Assembly: GCA_029378245.1 (NCBI GenBank)
Contig: JARKIF010000381.1
Span: 1 to 23,018 of the forward strand
DNA length: 23,018 nt
Source of the DNA: Roridomyces roridus
Lineage: Eukaryota; Basidiomycota; Agaricomycetes; Agaricales; Mycenaceae
Direction of reading: 5' to 3'
Numbering within the stretch: the stretch's first letter is position 1; each line of letters opens with the position of its first letter. Below are positions 1 to 9,301 of the stretch, piece by piece. The notes beneath the pieces were generated by a model that saw only the letters and a program-made list of their open reading frames with translations, did not search any database and was not told the DNA's origin. The position numbers and the translations under genes are program-made.

Positions 1-1
1 G

Positions 2-112
2 GACGGGGACTCGAGGAGACCGGTGACCGTCTCGCCATTGAAGAGTACGGACGTATTTGAGGTGATGCGTGACAGGCTGGCGTTGCTGAGGGCCGAGGAG
101 GGAAGTCGATAA
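2..112 (+). CDS. 3' end of an unidentified upstream gene (partial)
   Basis: The reading frame from base 2 stays open for 36 codons and ends at TAA 110-112. The translated tail contains VFEVMRDRLALLRAEEGSR, which looks like a charged helical protein C-terminus. Frame 1 is also open for its first 19 codons, so the choice of frame is not certain. I do not recognise the family. The next start codon (SEC13) is about 50 bp further on, which is in keeping with the tight spacing elsewhere in this window. It could be non-coding. Confidence 0.35.
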   Translation, partial: DGDSRRPVTVSPLKSTDVFEVMRDRLALLRAEEGSR

Positions 113-165
113 TTCTGTATATATTGTTTACTTTACGTGTCATCCACAACTCTGCTGTGTAAATT

Positions 166-1375
166 ATGGTGCGCTCTCTGAGGCTTGCAGGATGAGCATT
201 CAAGTCTTTGCAGCCCGCCGCGGTCGCGTCCGAGTCTGTGCCCATCGAGACCGCCCACGAGGACATGATAGTTTCGTCTCTCCTCGTTTTCGTCGAGACA
301 GCGCGTTGACGCAACAGACAGCATGACGCCCAACTGGACTACTATGGAAAACGCCTCGCGACGTGCTCGTCTGACCGTACAGTCAAGGTCTTCGATGTGA
401 TTGAAGGGGACACGCAAAAGATTGGCAAGTCTTTAACGGGTGCGTTGGCTAATCGTCTCTCGTGACGTGGACCGACGAGTTGCAGCCACACAGGGCCCGT
501 TTGGCAAGTTGCATGGCGCACCCCAAAGTTTGGGCATATCCTTGCGTCCTGCTCGTATGATGGCAAAGTGCATCATCTGGAAGGAGCAACCGAATGGATG
601 GAGCAAGATTCGTGACACACCTTGCACACTGCCTCTGTCAACTCTGTTCTTGGGCCCCCTCACGAGCTTGGTGCAATTCTTGCCTGCGCGTCGTCCGACG
701 GCAAACTTTCCGTCCTCACGTTCAAAAGTGGCCATTCCTCATGTTGATGTTACACTTTTCCTCATTATCCTTGCAGACGACGATCAATGGCTCGCAGATA
801 TCTTCCCTGGCCACGCTATCGGAGCAACGCAGTTTCCTGGGCTCCCGCGACACCGCCCGGTAGCCTGATTACGCCCCGCCGCGCATCATTTACAGTCAAT
901 CCCGTCTGCACTGCCCCCCGCGCCTGCTCCTCCTGCGAAACGGGTTTGCGAGTGCTGGATGTGACAACCTGGTGCGGATCTGGGGATACCGGGAAGACCA
1001 ACAGGCGTGGTTGAGGAAGACGTGCTTGACGGCCACACCGACTGGGTCCGGGACGTTGCGTGGGCGCCGAGCGTCGGCTTGACTCGCAGCTATATCGCGA
1101 CGGCTTCCCAGGATCGCACGGTCTGCGTCTGGGTCCGGGATGGCGCAGCAGGCCAGTGGGTCCGCAGCGTTCTGGATCCTGGAGGAGAGGCACCGGGCAA
1201 GTTCCCTGATGTGGTCTGGCGAGTTTCATGGAGCCTGGCAGGTAACCTTTTGGCGGTGAGCTGCGGGGACGGCAAGGTCACGCTTTGGAAAGAAAATTTG
1301 AAAGGTGTATGGGAATGCGTGAGCGATATGACAGCTAGGTTTACAAGTATCTATTGCCCATACTTCGCCCCTTAA
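166..1375 (+). CDS. SEC13: SEC13 WD40 protein (COPII outer coat / nuclear pore), reading frame interrupted by many apparent indels
   Basis: SEC13 is a six-bladed WD40 propeller that pairs with SEC31 in the COPII coat and with NUP145C/NUP96 in the nuclear pore. Proposed exons: ATG at 166-168 directly followed by an intron (169-213), then 214-270 (ends ETAHEDMI), then from 322 onward ([30 protein letters not shown]). A further intron starts at 440 and ends at 485 or 493. Another runs from about 731 to 776. Recognisable SEC13 blocks follow: [63 protein letters not shown]. From 1010 to 1375 the frame is clean ([57 protein letters not shown]). Between about 515 and 1010 roughly ten single-base gains or losses shift the frame, several at homopolymers and several compensating. 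Conserved residues resume after each, which favours consensus errors over a pseudogene. The exact C-terminus is uncertain: a last intron could start at 1339. Confidence 0.85.
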
Positions 1376-1852
1376 ACACACACCCAAAGTATAGACTACT
1401 TTGCTGACCTGGAAGGCATTGGAGGGAAATTTACATCGTCCGACAAGTAGGTGGCGGCCATGTCGAAAACAGCAGACAGTAGGGTCATAGCAGCTGCTAC
1501 CGACATGGAAGTTGAGGCCAACGAGTGGAAGGACTAGTTGTGAGCGCAGATGGACGCGAGCGAAAGTCATGAGATGCACATTGTGTTGCGGACAAAGGAA
1601 AGCCGTTGGCAAAGATTTTATTTCGCCAATGCGCAGAGAAGTAACTGAGAAAGGTTGTCTCCGGTCAAAGTACCGTTGCGGAAATGGAGCGAGGTGGTGG
1701 TGCAGTCAGTTCGGTCATAAGGGACCGCCGTCGTCGTCGCGCACAACGGAGAATGATGCCGGTCTGATGGCGGCATTAGGCAGGAACTGCATAGGTCAAG
1801 ACTTAACAGATACAAACAAGCTACCCGTCGTTCCTCCCACCAGACCCTCAAG
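1376..1852 (+). other. Intergenic: SEC13 3' side and RPS18 promoter / 5' UTR
   Basis: About 480 bp without a gene I can support. It should hold the SEC13 terminator and the promoter and leader of the ribosomal protein gene. One short frame at 1459-1533 begins MSKTADSRVIAAATD and is closed by TAG; a second begins at ATG 1551. Neither matches a family I know. Because neighbouring SEC13 has many indels, a broken small gene here cannot be excluded. Confidence 0.4.
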
Positions 1853-1920
1853 GTACGTTCCGCCACTGTACCGCCAACTCTGCACGGCCAAGGAACCTAG
1901 GAGTTGAAATTATTTTGCAG
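1853..1920 (+). promoter_or_regulatory. Probable 5' UTR intron immediately before the RPS18 start codon
   Basis: A GTACGT donor follows CCCTCAAG at 1853 and a TTTTGCAG acceptor ends at 1920, directly before the ATG at 1921. Leader introns at or next to the start codon are common in fungal ribosomal protein genes and often raise or tune expression. This is inferred from splice signals only. Confidence 0.6.
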
Positions 1921-2485
1921 ATGTCTCTCGTCGTGCCCGAGGCGCACCAGCAGTTCCAGCACATTCTCCGTCTGCTCAACACCAATGTCGACGGAAAGCG
2001 CAAAATCATGTATGCCCTGACGGAGATCAAGGGTGTCGGTCGCCGTTACTCCAACCTTGTTTGCAAAAAGGCCGATGTCGACCTGAACAAGCGGTGTGTT
2101 TTTTGGCCGTGTTTCTGGGTTGAATTCTGACCATGCTCAGCGCCGGTGACCTCAACTCGGACGAGCTCGAGCGCATCGTCACCATCATCCAGAACCCTAC
2201 GCAGTTCAAAATCCCGACATGGTTCCTGAACAGGCAAAAGGACATTGTCGACGGCAAAAACTCGCAGATCCTGTCCAACGGTGTCGACTCGAAGCTCCGT
2301 GACGATCTCGAGCGTCTAAAGAAAATCCGTGCCCACCGTGGTCTGCGTCACTACTGGGGCTTGCGTGTTCGTGGTCAACACACCAAGACGACTGGTGAAT
2401 ATACTCTCTCTCGTTCATCCCTCTCTCTCATGTACATTCAGGTCGTCGTGGAAAGACCGTCGGTGTGTCCAAGAAGCGTGGTTAG
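1921..2485 (+). CDS. RPS18: 40S ribosomal protein S18 (uS13)
   Basis: uS13 sits in the head of the small ribosomal subunit, near the bridge to the 60S subunit and the P-site tRNA. Three exons: 1921-2093, 2141-2394, 2442-2485, with introns of 47 and 47 nt in consistent phase, giving 156 residues, the usual eukaryotic length. Diagnostic blocks are [68 protein letters not shown] and the basic tail [11 protein letters not shown]. The frame is intact over the whole gene, unlike SEC13 just upstream. The start is preceded by a leader intron. Confidence 0.97.
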
Positions 2486-2601
2486 GCTACTCGTACATGT
2501 CCGTATACTACTGCCCTATGCGTCATGCTTTCCAGAAATTTCGCCCATGTCCGAGAATCATGTGACTATAAGACGGGTCCTCCATGTACCTCAATGCAAT
2601 G

Positions 2602-3074
2602 TCCCTGCCTCAAAGACACCCCTGGTTCGCAAAGCCCACTAAGCGCAAACGCAACGAGCCGGATTCTGCTCGCCCTGACGACGAGCCCCGTGCCAAACGA
2701 CGCCGCTCGCTCGAGCATGGCTTTGCCAACATGTCCCTCGAGCCGCAGCCGCGTCCTGCTACTCCACCCATACGTGAAATAACCATGAAACCCTCGACTT
2801 GGTACGAGCCAGAACCTGACAGTGAGTCTTTCACCTCTCCCGCTTCCTTGTTCTCAATTTCACAGGAATTGTCATCACGGACCTAGAAAACTATTCAGAC
2901 GATGAAGCAGACGCGCCAGACGCGCCCTTCATCCCACCCATGATCTTGAAGGCTCTCACGACGCGTCCGTTGATACCTCCTTCCCCTCCGCCCAACTCTC
3001 AAGCCCTCGTGCTCTTTCGGCCTCTTGCTTCGCAGATAAAACCAGACGACGACGCAATGGATGTAGAGCCATAG
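2602..3074 (+). CDS. Small basic conserved-looking protein of unknown function
   Basis: Two exons, 2602-2821 and 2866-3074, joined by a 44-nt GT-AG intron in consistent phase, encode 142 residues. An in-frame ATG at 2584 would add six. The N-terminal third has two basic patches (KPTKRKR and AKRRRS) that could be nuclear localisation signals. The middle reads [11 protein letters not shown] followed after the splice by [16 protein letters not shown], an acidic stretch. The C-terminal part is proline-rich and ends [10 protein letters not shown] do not recognise a domain. It is convergent with HAP2, with 40 bp between the stop codons. The clean splice, open frame and biased composition support a real gene. 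Confidence 0.7.
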
Positions 3075-3114
3075 TGTTACACAAATAATACATATTCTTC
3101 AAAGCTCCTCCTCT

Positions 3115-3943
3115 CTACGAACCCGACGGACCGGCTGCAAACTGAATAATGTCTGCATCAGAATTCGTGTTGTACATGTCTTGGGCAAAGGTCAAGTGAC
3201 GATGGCGAGCGTGGGCGTGGGGATGGGGAACGTGGTGCATCTGGATGGGTGCAGCGTAAGGAGAGTTGAGCTGCACGCCGTGTGAGTGGGGCTGGGAATA
3301 GTGGTGGTGCTGCAGTTGATGCTGCTGCAGAGGGTGGTGAGCTTGTTGAGCTGGCTGCTGCTGCGGCTGCTGCTGCTGCGGCTGCTGCTGCTGCGGCTGC
3401 TGCTGCTGGACGGTTGGCTGCTGCTGTGCCTGCTGCGTTTGGGCCGACGGCTGTTGATGCATCGGTGCCATGTCGCGGTAGGCCAGGTTCATCATCATAG
3501 ATTCCGAGTGAATGAACGTGTCTGGCTGAATGCCCATGGATGGCATCGCATCCTGCTCGTCCTCGTCCATGTCCTCGTCGTGCTCGGGGACGGTCGATGG
3601 CCCTGCCTCGTCGGCGGTCGGAGATCGCTGCGCTGCTATTTCTTCTGCTGTGAGAAAACGGCCCCCGGGTCCCCGGGGTCGACGCATAGCATGCTTGTGG
3701 CGGGATTCATGCAGATAGGGCTTGGAAGATGGTCGGTATTAGAGACGTCGAGTGGAGGGGACGCACCTTGCGTTGCCGTGACAGACGGTGAAGTTCCTCA
3801 AGACGAGCGCGGGCAACGCGACGTTTGAGGATGCGAAAGTACTGCTTTGCATTGACGTAGAGCGGCTCCTCGTCGACGTGAGGAACAAAGAGGTCGTCGT
3901 GCTGAAAGTAGAAGGGGCTCTGATAGTTCGGCAGATCGCTCAT
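3115..3943 (-). CDS. HAP2: CCAAT-binding factor subunit HAP2 / NF-YA
   Basis: HAP2 is the sequence-specific subunit of the HAP2/3/5 (NF-Y) complex, which binds CCAAT boxes in the nucleus and in fungi controls respiration and other programmes. Exon 1 is 3943-3767 and exon 2 is 3720-3115, with a 46-nt intron, giving 260 residues from MSDLPNYQS. The core domain is complete: residues 25-58 include EEPLYVNAKQYFRILKRR (HAP3/HAP5 contact helix), and residues 60-81 include YLHESRHKHAMRRPRGPGG (CCAAT recognition). The intron splits the core between QRK and PYLHESR. The C-terminal half has a glutamine/proline-rich tract, typical of NF-YA activation regions, and a later histidine-rich stretch. The open frame continues upstream without an ATG, so an extra 5' exon spliced near 3995 is possible. 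Confidence 0.95.
3354..3409 (-). repeat. In-frame 15-nt repeat coding a Gln/Pro tract in HAP2
   Basis: On the plus strand a 15-base unit, CTGCTGCTGCTGCGG, recurs about three times. Read on the minus strand it gives PQQQQ units. Its length is a multiple of three, so slippage changes tract length without breaking the gene. Confidence 0.8.
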
Positions 3944-4279
3944 TGGTTGCTGGCAAAGCTGGGCAGCGTTGAAGCGCTCAAACACATCAAAAACCTGACT
4001 AAGCAAACAGCCAAGAGGTAGTAGATCGATTGATGATGCTTGATGCGTCTTCCAAATTGAGAATTATCTCCGTGAGCGTCAACTCCGTCCCTTGCCGACA
4101 GCTGCCCATGGTCAGCCTGTCTACCCTTTGCTCTCAATCCGGTCTAAACCCGTCTCTTTCGACTTGATATTAGTCCCACCGTCCCTGTCGTGCCTTTCTC
4201 AGCGCTTTTGACATCAAATCACCATCAACCGGAGCTAGTCGCGGATCACTTGATTTGCTACAGGCTCTTGCAATCAACC
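3944..4279. promoter_or_regulatory. Divergent promoter region between HAP2 and the SAP-domain gene
   Basis: The 336 bp between the two start codons must hold both promoters and leaders. The strand-neutral sequence shows no TATA box placed convincingly for either gene. An ATTGG (inverted CCAAT) overlaps the HAP2 start at 3942-3946; this could allow HAP2 autoregulation, but one pentamer is weak evidence. Confidence 0.45.
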
Positions 4280-5004
4280 ATGGAACAAAACCTCAACTCG
4301 TCGTTAAAGTCCCTCAAAGTAGCAGAGCTGAGAGACATACTGGCTTCCGTCGACCAGCCTGCTCCCAAAGCAACAAAGCCCGATCTAATAGCCCGAATTA
4401 TTGCCAGCAAAGAGGCCACCGCCGCGTACAATGCGAAATATGCTCCCAAAGACGACCTGCTCGCTCCCCCTGAAGAGTGTGTAACTCCATCTCTTACCCT
4501 GCTTCGTTCTGAATTCCGCAGTCTCGACTGGGACAATGTAAATGCTCCAGAAGAGTCCGTCGAGCCCGTAAGTCGCGTCGCGTCCTGTGATCAACTCTCA
4601 TACAAGCCCAGAAACCGACAAAACCTGCCTCGAAACCTGCTGCAGAGGAACAGGCCAAACCTGTGGACCCACCACCTCTAACGACCGTCGCACCCGTGAC
4701 CACGCCTGCACCCGCCACAAACGACGATGAGTTGGAGAAACGCAAAAAGCGTGCTGAACGCTTCGGAATTCCTCTCGTTGAAGCGCGCCCACCTATATCT
4801 AAAAAGGTCGCGCCAGCGGCGGCTGCCAAGCAAGTGGATGTACGTGGTATCATGTTCACTTTAGACTCGCCGTTCATGTTTCGCAAGGTCGCCGAAAAGC
4901 TCGACTCTCGTGCATCCAAATTCGGGACTAAACGTGCTGCCGTTGAAGTTGACGAAGAGGAGGAATTGCGTCGGAAACGTCGCGCAGAGAGATTCGGGAC
5001 ATGA
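4280..5004 (+). CDS. THO1: SAP-domain RNA-binding protein of the THO1 / SARNP (CIP29) type
   Basis: THO1/SARNP proteins bind nascent RNA and work with the TREX mRNA-export machinery in the nucleus. Three exons, 4280-4476, 4522-4567 and 4612-5004, in consistent phase give 211 residues, close to yeast Tho1. Residues about 10-45 form a SAP helix-turn-helix: LKSLKVAELRDILASVDQPA followed by TKPDLIARI. The middle is a proline/threonine linker. The C-terminal half carries two copies of the family signature, KKRAERFG and RRKRRAERFG, separated by KFGTKRAA. The start codon gives a SAP domain at the very N-terminus, as in the family. Its stop is only 32 bp before the PPM phosphatase start codon on the same strand. 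Confidence 0.88.
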
Positions 5005-5036
5005 GATCGTTGTAACCTATTTTGAATTGTAACTCC

Positions 5037-6328
5037 ATGTCCAACCAGAAAGAGAACCGCTGGGGCCAATTGTACACACCAATCCAGAACTCTGAAGAGC
5101 TCTCGCAACTACTTGACCACCTTGCCAATGCAGAGACGATAGGGGCGACGGACACTGTCACTTTCCAGCCATGTAAATCCGACATTTCGCAGGATCGCTT
5201 TTTTGTTGAAGAATGGGATAAAGGATGGAAATTTCTAGCAGTCGTGCGTCGTCATACATCCTTTGGACACGCGCTGAACGGTCCACAGTGCGACGGACAC
5301 GCAGGACATGAGACGGTCACCCATGTAGTTGCAACACTTCCAGGCCTCGTGCGCGACGCTCTCAAAGACAACGATGCCGATCCTGGTTCGATACTGTGCG
5401 CTGCCATCGAACAGATTGACGCCCGGATCGGTCAGGACCTTCTCGAGCTCTTCCCGGACGGCCCAGCTGCCCTCTCTGACGACGAGATCGACACGCTCAT
5501 CAACGATGACGGCCCCAACTCTGCCAAGGTCCTGCGATGCATGCGCGGCTCTACCGTGCTGGCCGCGCTCATTGGCCCTGATCACGATCTCTGGGTTGCC
5601 AGTCTCGGAGACTGCCAGGCCGGTACGCGTTTCCTCGCTGCTCGTGTGCCCCAATTCAATGTCCCCCTAGTTCTTGGATTCAAGGCTCCATCGGGAGAAT
5701 GGGAATCTCAGATTTTGTCTTCGAATCATAACGGCGCCAATGAAACAGAGGCGGCGCGTGTTCAGAGTGAACACCCCGGCGAGCCGGAGACCATATTGCG
5801 TGGTAAGCACAGTTGTATCTCTACTGTCATCTTGACCGACCCGAGATAGAACGCGTGCTGGGGGCAATTGCCGTTACTCGAGCCGTCGGCGACTTTTTGT
5901 TCAAGCTACCGTCGGTTTATACAACACGCGTCTTCATGAACGCGAAACCCGGTTTCCAGTTCTCCTCCAAGATTGCAGATTTCCTCGGTCGAAACTTGAC
6001 GCCACCGTATTTGTCCGCGAAATGCGACCTTCAGCATGTGCATCTTCCTTCGCTGGGTTCATCTGAACCGCCATTCCTTGTTCTCGCTTCAGATGGGCTG
6101 ATCGACTTGTCTTGCGACACGTACGGCTACGATCATCGCGACCTCACACTCATGGCCAAGAAATGGACTCAGGTGCTTGCTCGACAGGAGCGCACAGGGA
6201 ACGGCGCTCTCTACCTACTGCGAGACGCGATGGGTCAGGACGAGGATTCCGTGTCGGCCTGGCTAACTGTCGAATCGGATTCAAAATGGATGGATGATAT
6301 AACCGTGTTGTTTACACCGTTGTTGTAA
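5037..6328 (+). CDS. PPM-type (PP2C family) protein phosphatase, copy 1
   Basis: Mg/Mn-dependent Ser/Thr phosphatase. Four exons, 5037-5243, 5289-5622, 5671-5802 and 5850-6328, all in consistent phase, give 383 residues. Motifs in order: SDISQDRFFVEEW (metal-side Asp), VCDGHAGHETV (metal-binding DG), RGSTVLAALIG, LWVASLGDCQAV, HPGEPETILR, then across the last splice ERVLGAIAVTRAVGDFLFK, then FLVLASDGLID and DDITVLF near the C-terminus. These keep the acidic metal ligands, so activity is expected. The first intron (45 nt) has a length divisible by three and no stop, so retention would insert 15 residues just before DGH. There is no signal peptide or membrane segment. It is paralogous to the gene at 17559, sharing an intron position after the DCxA motif. 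Confidence 0.92.
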
Positions 6329-6354
6329 GATATAAGTTAACAAATACAGCAGTC

Positions 6355-7755
6355 CTACCAATTACACCACACATTGCCATAGTTGTCCGACCATGCACCG
6401 GTGGACCCGCCACCCTGCTCACCGTCCACACCGCTGTCGATGTACCCGACCCCGTAACTTTGTGCCGCATTGAATCGGGGCAGAGGACACTTGAAGCCGA
6501 GAAAGTTGGGGCATGCACGGTCCGTGGCCGTGCAAGCCTCGAGACACGGCAGGAGCTGTGTGTAGTTGTTTCCTGGGGGGAACGCCGAGTTGCGCGTATT
6601 GGGCGCCTGAGATGGGAGCAGGGCAGCCGCAGCGGGAGCCGTGTCGGGGTCTGCACAGCGGGGAAAGGAGATCGCGCAGAGCCATGTACGATATGTGCTC
6701 TGGCAGTCCTGGCACGTCACAATGGGCGAGTAAAAATCCCTCCCGCACGCAAAGGTATTGAGAACGGTTGTAAAGTTGGTGAGAACTTCCGTGACGGGGT
6801 CGGATATACCAGCAGGAAGATTCGTGCTGTCGTAAACGACCTGCGGAGACGGAGGGGGAGGGAGGGGCATCGCATGCGCTATCATTGGGCAGTAGGGTAG
6901 CCGAGAAACGAGGGGGCAAGAGAAGGAAGCTAGAATAACGACAGGTTAGCTGGCAGTGTTTAATAAGTGGGAAAACTCACAGGATTTGGTCGTGAAGAAG
7001 ATAGGCCCCGCGACCTTGTGCTGTTCTTGAATGGCATACATGGTGTAATTGGTCTTGGCCGTGAGCCCCGTTAGTAGCCACTCTGTCCGCCAGCCCTCAT
7101 GATCCCGTAGCCACAGGCTCTCGTTCACGATGGTCCCACTTGATTTCAAAGAAGTAAGCATGCACGCCGTCTGGGGCATGGATGTCAATGAATTGCTCGT
7201 CGGCGACACGACGAGAGTGAAATTCGTCGGGGCCGGGGGCGCTGGTAAAGATGGGATTGCGGCGGGTAGGCTGTAATTGGGATATGCGGGAATCCCAGTC
7301 GTTGGCGCTGAGTACGCGGGCGAGAACAAGAGTGCTGCAGTGCCTGTTGAGTCGCCAACGAGTGGCTGGGTATCAAGTATCTCGTGTAATGGACCGTCTT
7401 GAGACACCCCAATCTCGAACGGCATTTGCCCAGCACCTTCCACGCCGACGACGCCACCAGAAGGAAACATCCCTGTCCAGGAGCCCTGCCCTTGGCTCAG
7501 GATGATTTCAAAAACATCGTCGCCTCCGCCGGACCCAGGGCTGGCGGTGGAAGAGCTGTTGGTGACAAAAAACCGCGGAACGGCCGTGTCCAGGTTTCCA
7601 GAACACAATGCTACAGAGATTGCGAGCTGAGATGCGGAAGGAAGGGTGAAGAAGGGCGGGCTTGGGGCAGATTGAGAGTAGACATTGTCGAGGGTGAGCA
7701 AGGGGCGGTTCTGGGCTGCTGCTCGGGCTACATGAAGCAATAGCAGGAACAGCAT
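6355..7755 (-). CDS. MID1: MID1-type regulatory subunit of the Cch1 high-affinity calcium channel
   Basis: Mid1 is the extracytoplasmic partner of the plasma-membrane Ca2+ channel Cch1, needed for calcium entry during mating, ER or cell-wall stress. Exons 7755-6981 and 6929-6355, with a 51-nt intron, give 449 residues. The N-terminus (MLFLLLLHVARAAAQ) is a signal peptide. The body is rich in Asn-X-Ser/Thr sites (TNSSS, NYSLP, TNFTL, NESLW, TNYTM), fitting heavy glycosylation. The C-terminal region is the conserved Cys-rich domain: FACGRDFYSPIVTCQDCQST, YRTWLCAISFPRC, LLPCLEACTATDRACPNFLG, ending NVWCNW. It is shorter than yeast Mid1 (548 residues). It is convergent with PPM copy 1 (26 bp between stops) and divergent from REI1. 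Confidence 0.9.
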
Positions 7756-7804
7756 GGGTTATGTCATGTCCGACATTGGTAATCACATTTCTTCCTCATC
7801 CACC
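7756..7804. promoter_or_regulatory. 49-bp gap between divergent MID1 and REI1 start codons
   Basis: Only 49 bp separate the two ATGs, too little for two independent core promoters with leaders. Transcription initiation for each gene therefore probably lies inside this gap or inside the 5' coding region of the neighbour, giving overlapping transcripts. No TATA box is visible. Confidence 0.5.
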
Positions 7805-9216
7805 ATGTCTTCACCAGAGCTATTCACTTGTCTCTCATGTACAATCGCCTTCCTGTCCGCAGAGGACCAGCGCACCCATTATCGCTCCGACCACCATAGG
7901 TACAACATGAAGCGTCGAGTCGCCGGGTTGCCTCCTGTGAGCGCAGAGCTCTTCAACCAAAAGGTCATGGATCGTCGTATGGAGACGGCAGTCATGTCGT
8001 CTGCCAAGGGCTCCTTCTGCGAACCCTGCAAGTTCGTTGCATGTTACTTTTTTCCCTTCCTGCACTGATTCCTTCCAGTAAAACTTATACTACTGAAAAT
8101 GCATATCGCTCCCATATCAACTCGAAGAAACACAAAGAAAACGAGGCCAAAGCACGCATCGCTCCGCCTCCGGTGGTTCCTGACGAAGTGCCTTCCGCTC
8201 CTGTGGAAGCACTGGAGGCTGTCCAGGAAGTTCCACCACCAAAGGTGGTTTCGTTGGTCGTAGACGGCGATGCCTCCGACAGCGAAATTGACCAAACCAT
8301 AGACGAAAAGATCGCTGCCGCACGAGCCCGTCTATCGCCTCTCTCCTGCCTCTTTTGCCCGCACACGAGCGCGCTGTTTGAGGATAACCTCACACACATG
8401 TCCACCGTTCACTCGTTCTTCATCCCGGATGCCGAGTATCTCGTTGATCTCCAAGGCCTGATATCCTACCTCGGCGAGAAGATCGCCGTCGGCAATGTCT
8501 GCATCTATTGCAATGGCAAGGGACGCGAGTTCCGCACGCTCGAGGCCACTCGAAAGCACATGCTCGACAAGAGCCACTGCAAGATTGCTTACGATTCCGA
8601 GGACGACCGCCTCGAAATATCCGATTTCTACGACTTTACGAGTTCGTACCCAGAAGAGACACGCAAAAAGAAAAACAACTCCGAGGACGAGACCGAGGAC
8701 TGGGAGGATGAGGAGGAGGACGGTGAATCGGCAGACGAGGTGGTAGACGAGGACGACGAAGATGACTCGGACGAACTCCCCCCCGAGAACGAGATCAGCT
8801 ATGGTGACTCGAATCTAGAACTTATACTGCCCTCTGGCACGCGCATAGGGCACCGCAATCTGCGCCGCTACTATCCTCAAACTTTCCCTGGCGCACGCCG
8901 GGGCAAGCAGGAGGACCCAGATTCCGGTGCTGCCCTTGTCCGCCGATTGCTTGCAGACAAGAATTCCGCTTTGGTTCCGCGCAAGGGCGGCTTCGGCGCC
9001 TTTGGCGCTGGAACTGATGTGGTCAAAGCCCGCAATCGTGGTGAGGCTCGAGAAGCTGGCCGGCACGTTCGGGAATTCCGGGATCAGAAGCGACGGGAAG
9101 ATTTCAAGACGCGCGTCGCCTTTATCAACAACTCACAGAAGCATTTCCGGGATCCTTGTGAGTGTCTCTCTTTTCGCATTACACAACGCATCTCATGCCT
9201 CTCAGTGTTGCAATAG
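7805..9216 (+). CDS. REI1: REI1-type C2H2 zinc-finger 60S ribosome maturation factor
   Basis: Rei1 acts in the cytoplasm on pre-60S particles, helping release and recycle Arx1-Alb1 and checking the exit tunnel. Three exons, 7805-8031, 8079-9157 and 9206-9216, in consistent phase give 438 residues. Zinc fingers: FTCLSCTIAF with H-x5-H near the N-terminus; FCEPCNKTYTTENAYRSHIN plus SKKH, formed across intron 1; CLFCPHTSALFEDNLTHMS; and CIYCNGKGREFRTLEATRKH. An acidic stretch follows (EDETEDWEDEEEDGE), then the family C-terminal blocks ELILPSGTRIGHRNLRRYY and RNRGEAREAGRHVREF. The final exon supplies only the last codons (LLQ). An upstream in-frame ATG at 7754 exists, but starting at MSSPELFTC places the finger as in the family. 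Could be its paralog Reh1; basidiomycetes usually have one. Confidence 0.92.
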
Positions 9217-9301
9217 ATACTTTGTACTTGAGAGATCATTATTCTGGGTATATAAGAACATGCAATGAAATGAAATGCAAAACGAGGGAAGTAGCAGCAA
9301 A

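Noticed and set aside
3282..3500. Plus-strand frames of poly-Ala and poly-Leu opposite the HAP2 Gln tract
   Set aside because: They are shadows of the CAG/CTG-type repeat; the minus strand holds the complete HAP2 domain and splice sites.
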